A stretch of DNA of 64,000 nt from an uncultured Ruminococcus sp. (lineage in GTDB: Bacteria; Bacillota; Clostridia; Oscillospirales; Ruminococcaceae): assembly GCA_947627445.1 (NCBI GenBank), contig CANQWA010000005.1, positions 19,626-83,625 on the forward strand, given 5' to 3'. Position numbers and translations under genes: made by a program. Of this stretch, positions 55,786 to 63,852 are shown one piece after another. Numbering within the stretch: the first letter of the stretch is position 1; the number at the start of each line of letters is the position of its first letter. Under the pieces are notes generated by a model. That model saw only the letters and a program-made list of their open reading frames with translations, was not told the DNA's origin and did not search any database.

Positions 55786-56101
55786 TGATAAAAATCATTT
55801 ACGGATTGAACGTACTATAATTATAACATGATTATAACACAATAAGCATTTTATTTTAATGACGGATGTGCTCATTTTTATGACTTTTTGTGGCATTTTT
55901 TAGTTCTAATATGAGAACTTGTTCTCACTCCTCCAAAATCCGACAGAACATCGGATTTTTGGAGGAATGCCTGTGATGCTCTTCTGTCAAATGGTGCAAA
56001 ATAAATGCATTTTGGACGAAAATATCATTTGAATCGATTGCTGCAAGATGTACCATATCATGAGTCCCATATGACATTTGAATGAAATGCCGAAATAAAA
56101 A
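55786..56101. other. Intergenic region between the GH43 gene and tRNA-Pro
   Basis: It holds the GH43 leader (several TATAAT-like words near 55815-55845, no clean -35), the GAGAACTTGTTCTC palindrome of family B (55910-55923) and family C copy 2. No ORF. Confidence 0.5.
55924..55975. repeat. Palindromic repeat family C, copy 2
   Basis: CTCCAAAATCCGA / TCGGATTTTTGGAG hairpin followed by GAATGCCTG. It is homologous over about 45 bases to the hairpin after rqcH (2645-2677, read on the minus strand). It directly follows the GAGAACTTGTTCTC palindrome. Confidence 0.7.
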
Positions 56102-56152
56102 CGAATTTGTTCATATAATGTCATTGACTTTGTCAGGACGATATGGTATAAT
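56102..56152 (+). promoter_or_regulatory. tRNA-Pro promoter within a duplicated 51-base segment
   Basis: TTGACT (56124-56129), 17 bases, TATAAT (56147-56152), 8 bases before the mature tRNA. The segment starting GAATTTGTTCATATAATGTC matches the reverse complement of 63762-63812 at about 42 of 50 positions. Confidence 0.8.
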
Positions 56153-56160
56153 AGAAAATA

Positions 56161-56238
56161 TCGAGGTGTAACTCAGTTTGGTAGAGTGCTTGCTTTGGGA
56201 GCAAGATGCCGCAGGTTCGAATCCTGTCACCTCGACCA
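56161..56238 (+). tRNA. tRNA-Pro (anticodon TGG), CCA encoded
   Basis: Acceptor stem TCGAGGT / ACCTCGA followed by CCA. The anticodon arm is CTTGC-TTTGGGA-GCAAG, giving anticodon TGG, and the T arm contains GGTTCGAATCC. All stems close. Single tRNA gene with its own promoter and terminator. Confidence 0.95.
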
Positions 56239-56243
56239 TATCA

Positions 56244-56286
56244 GCACCGTAATTTTTGACACAGTCGAATTACGGTGCATTTTTGT
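56244..56286 (+). terminator. Terminator of tRNA-Pro
   Basis: Perfect 11-bp stem GCACCGTAATT / AATTACGGTGC, then ATTTTTG, 6 bases after the CCA end. Confidence 0.85.
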
Positions 56287-56343
56287 GAAATATGACAGAA
56301 AATAGGCAAGCAGTTGACGTGCAATCTTTGTGTGGGTTTGCCT
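56285..56343. repeat. Family A repeat, right-end fragment
   Basis: TGAAATATGACAGAAAATAG and GACGTGCAA followed by CTTTGTGTGGGTTTGCCT match the right ends of the copies at 46984 and 53067. The left half is missing. It lies in the leader of the pectate lyase gene. Confidence 0.75.
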
Positions 56344-56373
56344 GAATAAATAAAGAAGAAAGAAGAGGATACG

Positions 56374-59109
56374 ATGAAGAAAAGAAGCTATGCCGCATTG
56401 ACGGCGGCAGCCCTGCTGTGCAGCACCTTGCCTGTGTTGCCGGCAAAGGAGGTCTCGGCGGCGGAAACAGCCTATCCGGCGCAGTATTTCCGTCTGGGTA
56501 TGGCGGATACGGATGCCAATGTCACGGCTTCCGGCACAACTCTTGTACCGTCTGCCATGAAGGGCACCGCTGCGGAAAAATGGTCGCTCAACTGGGTGAG
56601 TGACGGTGTGTTTGAGATCGTCAATGCCGCTGATGGTCTGCTGCTGACGGCAGAGGGTTCGGGTGTGGCACTGGAAAAAGACACGGACAGCGAAAATCAA
56701 CGCTGGGAGATCAAGGGTGTGGCACAGGACTTTGACGGCTATGATCTCTATTACCGTGTCACCGGCACGAACGGCACTTCACTGACCTACACGGAAAATG
56801 CCGGCTTTTCCCTGGCGGACTATACCGGAGATACATACCAGCAATTCAAGCTCAATCTGGACGGTCTGGAGGGCTGGGCTGCCAATGCGAACACCTCTGC
56901 CGGAGAGAAAGCCGGTACGATTGGCGGTCTGCTTGGTGAAGTTGTGTATGTGGACAATGCGGATGACCTCGAAAAGCAGCTGAACACTGACAAGGCGCAG
57001 ACCATTGTCATCACAAGTGACATTGACATGCAGAAAAAGGGAAATACCCGTGTCCGTGACAACAAGACCATTGTCGGCTGCTACGGGAGCCATACGATCT
57101 ATGACAGCCAGTTCCGGACAAATGATGCCTATGGTGCGGAGGACGATTCCCCCTCGGATAACATCATTTTCCGCAATTTGAAAATGGTTGCCAAGAACGT
57201 TCCCAACCGCATTTTGATTAACATCTGGTCATCAAGGCAGATCTGGATCGACCATATTTATTTTGAGTCGCAGCTGACCTATGACCGCACCGGAGACGGG
57301 CAGGACGAAGTGGGCAAGTTCATCTGGATCAACACGCCCTATGACAGTTACATGGATGCCAAGGACCGCCTGCGCAGTCCGGATTATGTGACGATCTCGT
57401 ATTGTCACTTGAAAAATCGTTACTGGACGGTCGCTTACGGCACACAAAATGATGAGCTGACCCGTGACAGGACGACACTGCTCTATAACTGGTGGGATGA
57501 GAATGTGCGCCGCTGTCCGCAGCTTGGCAATGGTGCGGCACATATCTATAATAACTACTACTCCGCCTACGGTACGGGAGCAAATGGCTCCGCAACAAGC
57601 GGTATCATCGGCGGCGACGGGTCGGATATGGTATCGGAGAACAACTATTTTAACGGCTACAATATGCAGCAGGCATTCATGATGGGCGGCGGCAAAGACC
57701 CATGCCGGGATGCCGGTTCGTATCTGTCGGAGGGGCTGGATGCGGCGCCGGCTGCGGTGAAGTTTACCCCGCAGACAACATCGAGCTGGTATCCCAACAA
57801 AACCAGCTATGGCTATTCGCTCCTCGATGCCTATAACACGAAAAACACCGACACCAAGGCATTCTGCACGGCGTATTCCGGTGATCAGATGAAAGCGAAT
57901 AGCATGAAATATATCACGGATGCAGAATTTACAGACTGGATTACAACTGCCTATCCCTCGCCGTTTTTGCGTCATGTGGATTTTTCAGCAGTCGTTCCGG
58001 CAGTGTTCACAAGCGGTTCGGTATATCGGCTGAAAAATGTCAATTCCGGGCTGTATATGCAGGTAGAGGGTGCTGCTGCGGAAAACGGTACCAATGTGCA
58101 GCAGTGGGGCACGGCGGACGGTGTCACGCATGACCTCTGGAAGCTGATCGACGAGGGAGAGGGCTATTACAGCCTGATCTCCGCAGTCGGTGACGGCGGA
58201 ACATATGCGCTCGACATTGCCGGAAAGAAAACCGCTGATGGCACAAATGCGGACATTTACCAGTACAACGGCGGCGACAATCAAAAATTTATGCTCACGG
58301 CAAATCCGGATGGTTCGTATAAACTCCGGACGAAGATCACGGGCGGAAAGTCTGCCATGGAAATTGCTGATGCCGGGACAGGTTCGGGCGACAATGTACA
58401 GCAGTGGACAATCAACGGAAATGCCTGTCAGGACTGGTTTTTAGAAGCAGCGGATGATCCGGGCTGCCGTATGGACACAGAGCTGGCATATGAATTTGAA
58501 AACGCCAATTCCGGCATGGTGATGGACATTACCGGCGGGGAAATGGCAGAAGCCACCAATGTGCAGCAGTGGACAACAGGGCATTTTGCCTCGCAGAAAT
58601 GGAAACTCGAAGCATTTTCTGGCAGCGGAAATTACTACTATATCCGGAGCATGGCAGATGAGAATTATGTACTCAAAGCCATGAGTGGGGAAAGCGGCGG
58701 CAACCTTGCTATTGTACCGTATTCCTCCAAGGATTCTGCGATGCTATTCAAATTCTCGAAAAATCCAGACGGCAGCTATCTCATCCGGACGAGAGTTTCC
58801 CGTGATGCGGCAGTGGTGGAAATTGCCAATGCCGGAACGGGTTCGGGCGACAATGTGCAGCAGTGGGAACTGAACGGAAATGCCTGTCAGAAGTGGGTAC
58901 TGAACACAGAAAAGCTACCCAAAGCGATCAAGGGCGATGTCAATGCCGATGGCACATTCGATGTTGCAGATGTTGTACTTTTGCAGAAATGGCTGCTTGC
59001 TGTTCCGGAGACGCATCTTGCGGACTGGAAGGCGGGAGACCTTGATGAAGATGAAAGGCTGGATATTTTTGATCTGGCAATGATAAAACGTTTGTTGATC
59101 AACGGCTGA
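56374..59109 (+). CDS. PL1-family pectate lyase with ricin-type modules and dockerin
   Basis: Secreted, predicted cellulosomal pectin-degrading enzyme. 911 residues. Signal peptide 1-30 (ending VSAAE). An N-terminal ricin-like segment (about 38-165) precedes the parallel beta-helix lyase domain (about 185-540), with IVITSDIDM, WIDHIYFES and the RRCPQLGNGAAHIYNNYY block; the catalytic arginine expected here seems present, but the second arginine of the usual RxPxxR is a glycine. Two ricin/CBM13-like trefoils follow (about 548-695 and 700-845; NVQQWGTADG, NVQQWTTGHF). The dockerin (853-911) has GDVNADGTFDVADV and GDLDEDERLDIFDL. Its last 48 residues are identical to those of the GH26 protein. 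ATG 56374 follows GAGGATACG. Confidence 0.92.
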   Translation: MKKRSYAALTAAALLCSTLPVLPAKEVSAAETAYPAQYFRLGMADTDANVTASGTTLVPSAMKGTAAEKWSLNWVSDGVFEIVNAADGLLLTAEGSGVALEKDTDSENQRWEIKGVAQDFDGYDLYYRVTGTNGTSLTYTENAGFSLADYTGDTYQQFKLNLDGLEGWAANANTSAGEKAGTIGGLLGEVVYVDNADDLEKQLNTDKAQTIVITSDIDMQKKGNTRVRDNKTIVGCYGSHTIYDSQFRTNDAYGAEDDSPSDNIIFRNLKMVAKNVPNRILINIWSSRQIWIDHIYFESQLTYDRTGDGQDEVGKFIWINTPYDSYMDAKDRLRSPDYVTISYCHLKNRYWTVAYGTQNDELTRDRTTLLYNWWDENVRRCPQLGNGAAHIYNNYYSAYGTGANGSATSGIIGGDGSDMVSENNYFNGYNMQQAFMMGGGKDPCRDAGSYLSEGLDAAPAAVKFTPQTTSSWYPNKTSYGYSLLDAYNTKNTDTKAFCTAYSGDQMKANSMKYITDAEFTDWITTAYPSPFLRHVDFSAVVPAVFTSGSVYRLKNVNSGLYMQVEGAAAENGTNVQQWGTADGVTHDLWKLIDEGEGYYSLISAVGDGGTYALDIAGKKTADGTNADIYQYNGGDNQKFMLTANPDGSYKLRTKITGGKSAMEIADAGTGSGDNVQQWTINGNACQDWFLEAADDPGCRMDTELAYEFENANSGMVMDITGGEMAEATNVQQWTTGHFASQKWKLEAFSGSGNYYYIRSMADENYVLKAMSGESGGNLAIVPYSSKDSAMLFKFSKNPDGSYLIRTRVSRDAAVVEIANAGTGSGDNVQQWELNGNACQKWVLNTEKLPKAIKGDVNADGTFDVADVVLLQKWLLAVPETHLADWKAGDLDEDERLDIFDLAMIKRLLING

Positions 59110-59152
59110 TATTTGTGTGAAGAAATGCTGTGTACGTTTATTCGTATGCAGC
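58990..59152 (+). repeat. Dockerin 3' cassette, copy 1
   Basis: 163 bases covering the second half of the dockerin, the stop codon and 43 bases of 3' flank. They recur inverted at 60904-61066 with about two mismatches. Similarity drops sharply upstream of TGGCTGCTTGC and ends at GTATGCAGC. Confidence 0.88.
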
Positions 59153-59329
59153 TTTTCATGATAAGGAAACCAATCCTCATGTGCATATCATCATATATTC
59201 CACAAATGAGCGTGAAGGATTTCTGAGAATCATGGCATCGAAAAAATCCGCAGCGGCTTTGCAAATGATATTTATCAGGATGAATTGCATCATCTGTATC
59301 AGCAGCAAACAGATTTGCGGAATGAGTAA
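59122..59329 (+). pseudogene. Fragment of a MobP-type relaxase
   Basis: Only a piece remains: YVYSYAAFHDKETNPHVHII carries the HxH metal motif of the relaxase, then STNEREGFL. A one-base deletion shifts the frame, and the next frame reads GIEKIRSGFANDIYQDELH to a stop at 59327. There is no N-terminus; the 5' part runs into the 3' flank of the pectate lyase gene. It is a remnant of a mobilisable or conjugative element. Confidence 0.7.
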
Positions 59330-59439
59330 ACCCGCTTCCACAAAACTGAAACATCCCCCTCTGTACAAAACAGCGTAAAAGTGGTAAAATAGAAGCATAG
59401 AAAACGCTGTGCGAACAGCACTCGGAGGGTGAAATCAAA

Positions 59440-59949
59440 AATGCGGAAAATTGAGTATGTTACGCAATGAAAGACTGATCACACCAAGCGGATTATCGCT
59501 TGTCGGACAGGTGCTCGGGTATCGGAGTGTCGATGCATCAACAGATTCTTGACGGAAATGTCGATATGTTTCTGTCCTGCGGCTATGAGCCGTCATCGCT
59601 GGAAAACGGCTGTGTTCCTGTGGATATTGATGTTTCCCCATTTGACAATTCCGGCAGTCATAAAGCTGGCGTTTCACGCACCGACAAGAATTCTGACGGC
59701 TATGCACTGATTCTGAAACGCACGATGATCGCTTACAATATTTTGCGTATCATCGGAACAGCGGCGATGAAAGGCAATGATATGCCCATCCGCCGCAGCA
59801 CGATCAAACGCAGAAGAATCCGGACTGTGATTGACAATCTGATTCTGATTGCAGGACATCTGACAGATCATGCCCGAAAACTGCGCATTACTCTCAGGCA
59901 CTGTAACGGCTGGATTTGTACCTTTCTTAGAGACGCTGAATCATTTTGA
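59440..59949 (+). pseudogene. Degenerate IS1380-family transposase
   Basis: Pieces in several frames: MRKIEYVTQ at 59440, then RLITPSGLSLVGQVLG, then VPVDIDVSPFDNSGSHKAGVSRTDKNSDGYA, which matches the DDE region of IS1380 transposases (LDVDVTPFDNS-EGVSRTYKGYDGYAP). After that, most of the central domain is deleted and the text jumps to the C-terminus (MIAYNILRIIG, RRRIRTVIDNLILIAGHL). Clearly inactive. Its 3' end abuts the truncated IS5 copy. Confidence 0.75.
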
Positions 59950-59971
59950 GTTTTGCGGAATCAGGTTTTTA

Positions 59972-60597
59972 TCAATCCTTATCGTAGAATCTCTGCTCTT
60001 TTCTGCTTTTACGAGGTGGAATCACTGTAATCATACCGTTTTCTTCGGCAAATTCTACGATTTCGCCAGAATCATATCCGCAATCAGCAAGTAAGTATTC
60101 TGCATCCATCCCCGTTATTAGATCGACAGCTTTTTTGCAATCAGCTCTGGTACCCTCCGTGATAAATATTCTGCCCGGCATACCATTCGCATCCACGGCA
60201 AGGTGAATTTTTGTGTTGAGCCCCCTTTTGTTTTGCTCATTTCTTGATTCCCGCCTTTTGCACCTGCTGCGTGCGGATGCACTTTGCAATGACTCGCATC
60301 AATCATAAGCCACTCGAAATCAGGCTGATCTATGAGCTTTTCGAGAATTTTCTCCCATATTCCTGCATCTCTCCATCGACGAAAGCGCTGATGAACAGTT
60401 CCCCACTTCTCGTAGGATGGTGGGAGATCTCGCCAAGGTGCTCCTGTGCGCAGAATCCAGAAAACGGTGTTTATCAATAAACGATTATCTTTTGCGATTC
60501 CGCCCCATTGTCCGCGCTGTCCGGGTAAAATTGGCTCTAAAATCGCCCATGCTTCATCTGAAATATCATGTCTATGTTGACTATTATTTGCCATCAT
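59972..60597 (-). mobile_element. IS5-family transposase (two-frame), C-terminally truncated
   Basis: ORF A (60597 to about 60220) begins ATG ATG GCA and has DEAWAILEPILPGQRGQWGG and WRDLPPSYEKWGTVHQRF. ORF B continues in the -1 frame (TKIHLAVDANGMPGRIFITEG, LLADCGYDSGEIVEF). The switch lies at AAAAGGGGG (60221-60229), where IS5/IS427-group elements use programmed frameshifting. ORF B stops at QRFYDKD, about 45 residues early, so the catalytic glutamate block (RHLVEN) is missing. A promoter precedes it (60627-60655). The second DDE aspartate region is present. Probably a dead copy cut by the junction with the IS1380 remnant. Confidence 0.85.
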
Positions 60598-60626
60598 AGT
60601 TGCTCCTCTCGGTATTGGTGGTATCT

Positions 60627-60655
60627 ATTTTAGCACATTTATGGAATTATGTCAA
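60627..60655 (-). promoter_or_regulatory. Promoter of the IS5 transposase
   Basis: Minus strand TTGACA, 17 bases, TAAAAT, just inside the presumed IS end near GATAGTGTCTACCC. Confidence 0.65.
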
Positions 60656-60679
60656 TCTCGGGTAGACACTATCTAACGA

Positions 60680-60903
60680 AGGCGTTCATGTTGACAACAT
60701 GGAGGGCGTGATCATGCTGCGGACAACAATGTCTCCGAACGTCTATTTTCAGCAGCTTGGCAGAGCATTGTCGAGAACTACAAGAAAAATCCGAAAGCAT
60801 TTACTGTATATACCGACCCTAAAACCGCATCTGCACGGAATTTCAAAGTAGAAAGCGATCATATATGGTATGATTATAATAACAGCAGGAATGTAAAAGA
60901 AGT
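60680..60903 (+). pseudogene. Unidentified gene fragment
   Basis: A plus-strand frame with coding character reads ADNNVSERLFSAAWQSIVE, then NPKAFTVYTDPKTASARNF and DHIWYDYNNSRNVKEV. It runs into the inverted dockerin cassette at 60904. A VDNMEGV stretch in another frame just upstream suggests a frameshift. Start and end are both lost. I recognise no family; the context suggests part of the same mobile element as the relaxase fragment. Confidence 0.45.
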
Positions 60904-61066
60904 GCTGCATACGAATAAACGTACACAGCATTTCTTCACACAAATATCAGCCGTTGATCAACAAACGTTTTATCATTGCCAGATCAAAAATATCCAACCT
61001 TTCATCTTCATCAAGGTCTCCTGCCTTCCAGTCCGCAAGATGCGTCTCCGGAACAGCAAGCAGCCA
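60904..61066 (-). repeat. Dockerin 3' cassette, copy 2 (inverted)
   Basis: Inverted, near-identical copy of 58990-59152. It includes the end of the GH26 dockerin, its stop codon and 43 bases downstream. Confidence 0.88.
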
Positions 61067-62608
61067 CTTCTGGAGCAGAACAACATCAGCAACCGAGAAC
61101 TCTCCGTCACTGTTGACATCCCCTTTGACTACAGTCGAAGTTGGAAGATAAGTACTCCAATCAGGCAGTTCATCGAGGGTAATCACATATTCACTCTGAT
61201 AGTTTTTCTGTAGTATTTCTGTTTCGGTAAACTCATCAGAAAACTGTCCGTCTTTCGTAATGAATCCACCATTCCATGTGTTAAACCAAGCCCATTTTGC
61301 ATTTGTCGAAATTGCATTGTCAATATCAAATATTGTACCATTTTCTGTTAATGCGATTATTTTGTTTCCACCGGAATAATCCAAAATTTCCGAAAACTTT
61401 GCAGTATGTGCCGTATACGCATGAGTGTCTGTGTAAATATCCTCACCAATAATATCCACATATTCCTCTCCCGGATACCAGTCAGCAGATTGACCGTTCC
61501 ATACCCAGATTAGATTATTACAGCCATACACATCTGTGAGCTGCTCATAAAGATATTTCCAGAACGACTTATATGCATTCGCACCTTTAGCTCCCCACCA
61601 GAACCAACCGCCGGAAGCCTCATGGAGTGGTCTCCACAACACTGGAACACCAGCATCCTGCAATCGATTTATCTGCTTTGCAATTTCTGCAATATCTGCA
61701 TCTATCAATGCTTTACCTTCCGGATCACTGCCATCCATTACAGCAGCAATATCGAATGTCGTATTAACAGTACTAAATCCACTCCACCAACGTGGAGTGC
61801 CATTATCAGCCGGACCTTCTTTTATGTATTTATCCGGTGCATTCCAATGCCAACAGAATGTAACGATACCACCTTTTTCATGAAACTCAATTGCACGCTC
61901 TACTGCCTGAGAACGTGAACCTTTTTCTGTACGTGAGGGGCAGTAATCCATCATATCCAGTCCAAGTATGGCAGGGAATTTTCCGGTAACATCATATATT
62001 GCTTTGAATTCATCGCTATCCAATCCATTGTCTGCTACCTGACCTGAAAGAATCTGCTTTCCATAGCCCTCACAAAGATAAGAAAACAGTGCTTGTGTTT
62101 CTGCATTTGCATTCGGATTGATGAGGGTATTGCTTACCTCATAAACAGAATCCGGAATTGCTTCTGCAGCTTCAATTCTGATGCAATCGACCGTCATCCA
62201 GCCCCACGATTTTGTGATGGAAATTTCATGTATTCCTGATGTCATCATGATGCTGCTCAAAACAGCACCAGAAAAGGCGTTCCCTTTGCTTTCAAAAGTT
62301 CCGGTAAAGTCACCATCTATCAGCACATTATTGACTTTATCACCGCCGATCCCCTTAGACGTAACGATGATATTGTAAAAGCCGTCTGTCGGGATCTCTA
62401 CCGTGAAAGTAATCACATCGGTATCATCTGCAAAATTTCCAATCACTTTTCCGCCGGATACATCTGCTTCATCATAACTTTGCAATGTTCCGCTAATTGC
62501 AGCATCCTCTGCTTCATATAGCGTGCCATTTTCAGCACAAACAGGGATTGCTGATGCTTCCAGAAGCATTGACAGTCCGACTGTCAATGCTATTAGTTTT
62601 CTTTTCAT
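60947..62608 (-). CDS. GH26 beta-mannanase with CBM35-like module and dockerin
   Basis: Secreted, predicted cellulosomal endo-beta-1,4-mannanase. 553 residues. Signal peptide 1-26 (LLEASAIPVCA). A CBM35-like carbohydrate-binding module (about 30-150) starts LYEAEDAAISG and ends WGWMTVDCIRIE. The GH26 barrel (about 165-480) has GLDMMDYCPS, WHWNAP, the acid/base in WRPLHEASGGWFWWG and the nucleophile in ALTENGT. The dockerin (495-553) has GDVNSDGEFSVADV and GDLDEDERLDIFDL. ATG 62608 follows AAAAGGAGAAACTATCT. It lies directly downstream of an araC-type gene and probably responds to it. Confidence 0.93.
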   Translation of the reverse strand: MKRKLIALTVGLSMLLEASAIPVCAENGTLYEAEDAAISGTLQSYDEADVSGGKVIGNFADDTDVITFTVEIPTDGFYNIIVTSKGIGGDKVNNVLIDGDFTGTFESKGNAFSGAVLSSIMMTSGIHEISITKSWGWMTVDCIRIEAAEAIPDSVYEVSNTLINPNANAETQALFSYLCEGYGKQILSGQVADNGLDSDEFKAIYDVTGKFPAILGLDMMDYCPSRTEKGSRSQAVERAIEFHEKGGIVTFCWHWNAPDKYIKEGPADNGTPRWWSGFSTVNTTFDIAAVMDGSDPEGKALIDADIAEIAKQINRLQDAGVPVLWRPLHEASGGWFWWGAKGANAYKSFWKYLYEQLTDVYGCNNLIWVWNGQSADWYPGEEYVDIIGEDIYTDTHAYTAHTAKFSEILDYSGGNKIIALTENGTIFDIDNAISTNAKWAWFNTWNGGFITKDGQFSDEFTETEILQKNYQSEYVITLDELPDWSTYLPTSTVVKGDVNSDGEFSVADVVLLQKWLLAVPETHLADWKAGDLDEDERLDIFDLAMIKRLLING

Positions 62609-62693
62609 AGATAGTTTCTCCTTTTACTGGCGATGATTTCCGATACTCCATGTCATTTCTGTCCAAGACAGAAGAGTATATATAGATATTGTT

Positions 62694-62699
62694 ATTATA
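62694..62699 (-). promoter_or_regulatory. Possible activator-dependent promoter of the GH26 gene
   Basis: A consensus -10 TATAAT on the minus strand with GATACT 17 bases upstream, a poor -35. This fits, but does not show, a need for the neighbouring AraC regulator. Confidence 0.4.
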
Positions 62700-62782
62700 C
62701 CACAAAAAAATCTGTCAGTATCGCCATTTTAGAACTTTTTTGTCCCAATTGGAAGAAAATATCAGAGCCGGTAGCATTTGCT

Positions 62783-63687
62783 TTACTTTGCATTCTTTCT
62801 GTATTCCTTTGGCAACACTTGATAACGGTCTTTAAAAGCAGAAGTAAACTTACTCTGGCTTTGATAGCCAACCTGCTCACTGATCTGAGCCATATTCAAA
62901 TCTGTTTCCAAAAGGAGTCTGGCAGCCAATTCCATACGATATTCTTTGATATATGCAGCAATGGAATTACCATAAACTGATTTAAATACATCTTTCAAAG
63001 TAGTAGGGTTGATTAAAAATTGTCGTGCCAATATTTCAATGCTGAAACGCTGACTTATGTTCTCTATCAAAAAGTCGTGTACCTTTCGGACTACCTCTAC
63101 TTGCTTCGATTGATATTCTGTCAATCGACTGCACTGACTGAGTTCCATTTTACTAAGATAAAAAAGCAATTCTATACATTTTATTTTTTGATAGGAAAGA
63201 GATAGGCTGTCCGGCTGTTCGTAGAGAGCTGAGAAAATGGCATCTGTCTGTGCATCACCGCCAAAAGAAGCAGATTTATTGTTTAGCCAGAATTTATCAT
63301 AAAACATTTTTTGGCAAATTCCAGTCCCTTCCAACAGTTCAGGAGGATTATCAGCAAGTTCTTGAAAGTCAAAACATAAAGTCAGACCTTCACAATATTC
63401 AGTGGGGAGAGAAATTGTAGAGTGAGCGCATGTGTCAAGGGTAGTTAGTGAGAAGTTTCCAGGACCCAGATAAACATGGGTTCCGTTTCCAAATTTCCAA
63501 TCAATCCGTCCAGCACGGCAATAGTTGATTTCCATAACATGGCTCAGTTCAGGATGATGTATAGAAAATCTTGGCTCTTTAATTGTAATGAAATACAGTT
63601 CGATACCGGGAAAAGGTCAACCTTTTCCATATGATTGTCAGAAATTGTCCTCAATGTATTTTTAATCTGATGTAATTCTTTATCCAT
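62783..63687 (-). pseudogene. AraC-family regulator with a frameshift near its N-terminus
   Basis: The C-terminal half (about the last 100 codons) is a standard AraC pair of helix-turn-helix units: FSIEILARQFLINPTTLKDVFK and NMAQISEQVGYQSQSKFTSAFK. The track starts at an internal ATG (63535), but coding continues upstream in frame as GIELYFITIKEPRFSIHHPELSHV, then joins, after a -1 shift at a CTTTTCCC run near 63608-63616, to MDKELHQIKNTLRTISDNH. The true start is ATG 63687 behind GAGGGGTGATGATT. One lost T in the run would explain it: a real mutation, a slippery site or a sequencing error. If intact it would be about 301 residues, a likely activator of the adjacent mannanase gene. Confidence 0.8.
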
Positions 63688-63761
63688 AATCATCACCCCT
63701 CTACACTCTTGCGTCAATTTCGCAGCAATAATCCTTTTTCACATCGTGGATGTACAATTTA

Positions 63762-63812
63762 AGTATACCACATAGTCCTGATTAAGTCAACGACATTATA
63801 TGAACAAATCCG
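63762..63812 (-). promoter_or_regulatory. AraC-gene promoter within the duplicated 51-base segment
   Basis: Minus strand TTGACT (63785-63790), 17 bases, TATACT (63762-63767). The upstream GATTTGTTCATATAATGTC is shared with the tRNA-Pro promoter at 56102-56152. Confidence 0.75.
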
Positions 63813-63852
63813 TTATATATTCGCTCAAACGCCGTATCTATGGGCTTTATCA

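Noticed and set aside
59500-59949. 149-aa plus-strand ORF as an intact gene
   Set aside because: It is a fused in-frame piece of the decayed IS1380 transposase, with a large internal deletion.
60118-60597. 159-aa IS5 ORF as an independent protein
   Set aside because: Its last ~35 residues are the out-of-frame tail past the frameshift site; ORF B carries the family sequence.
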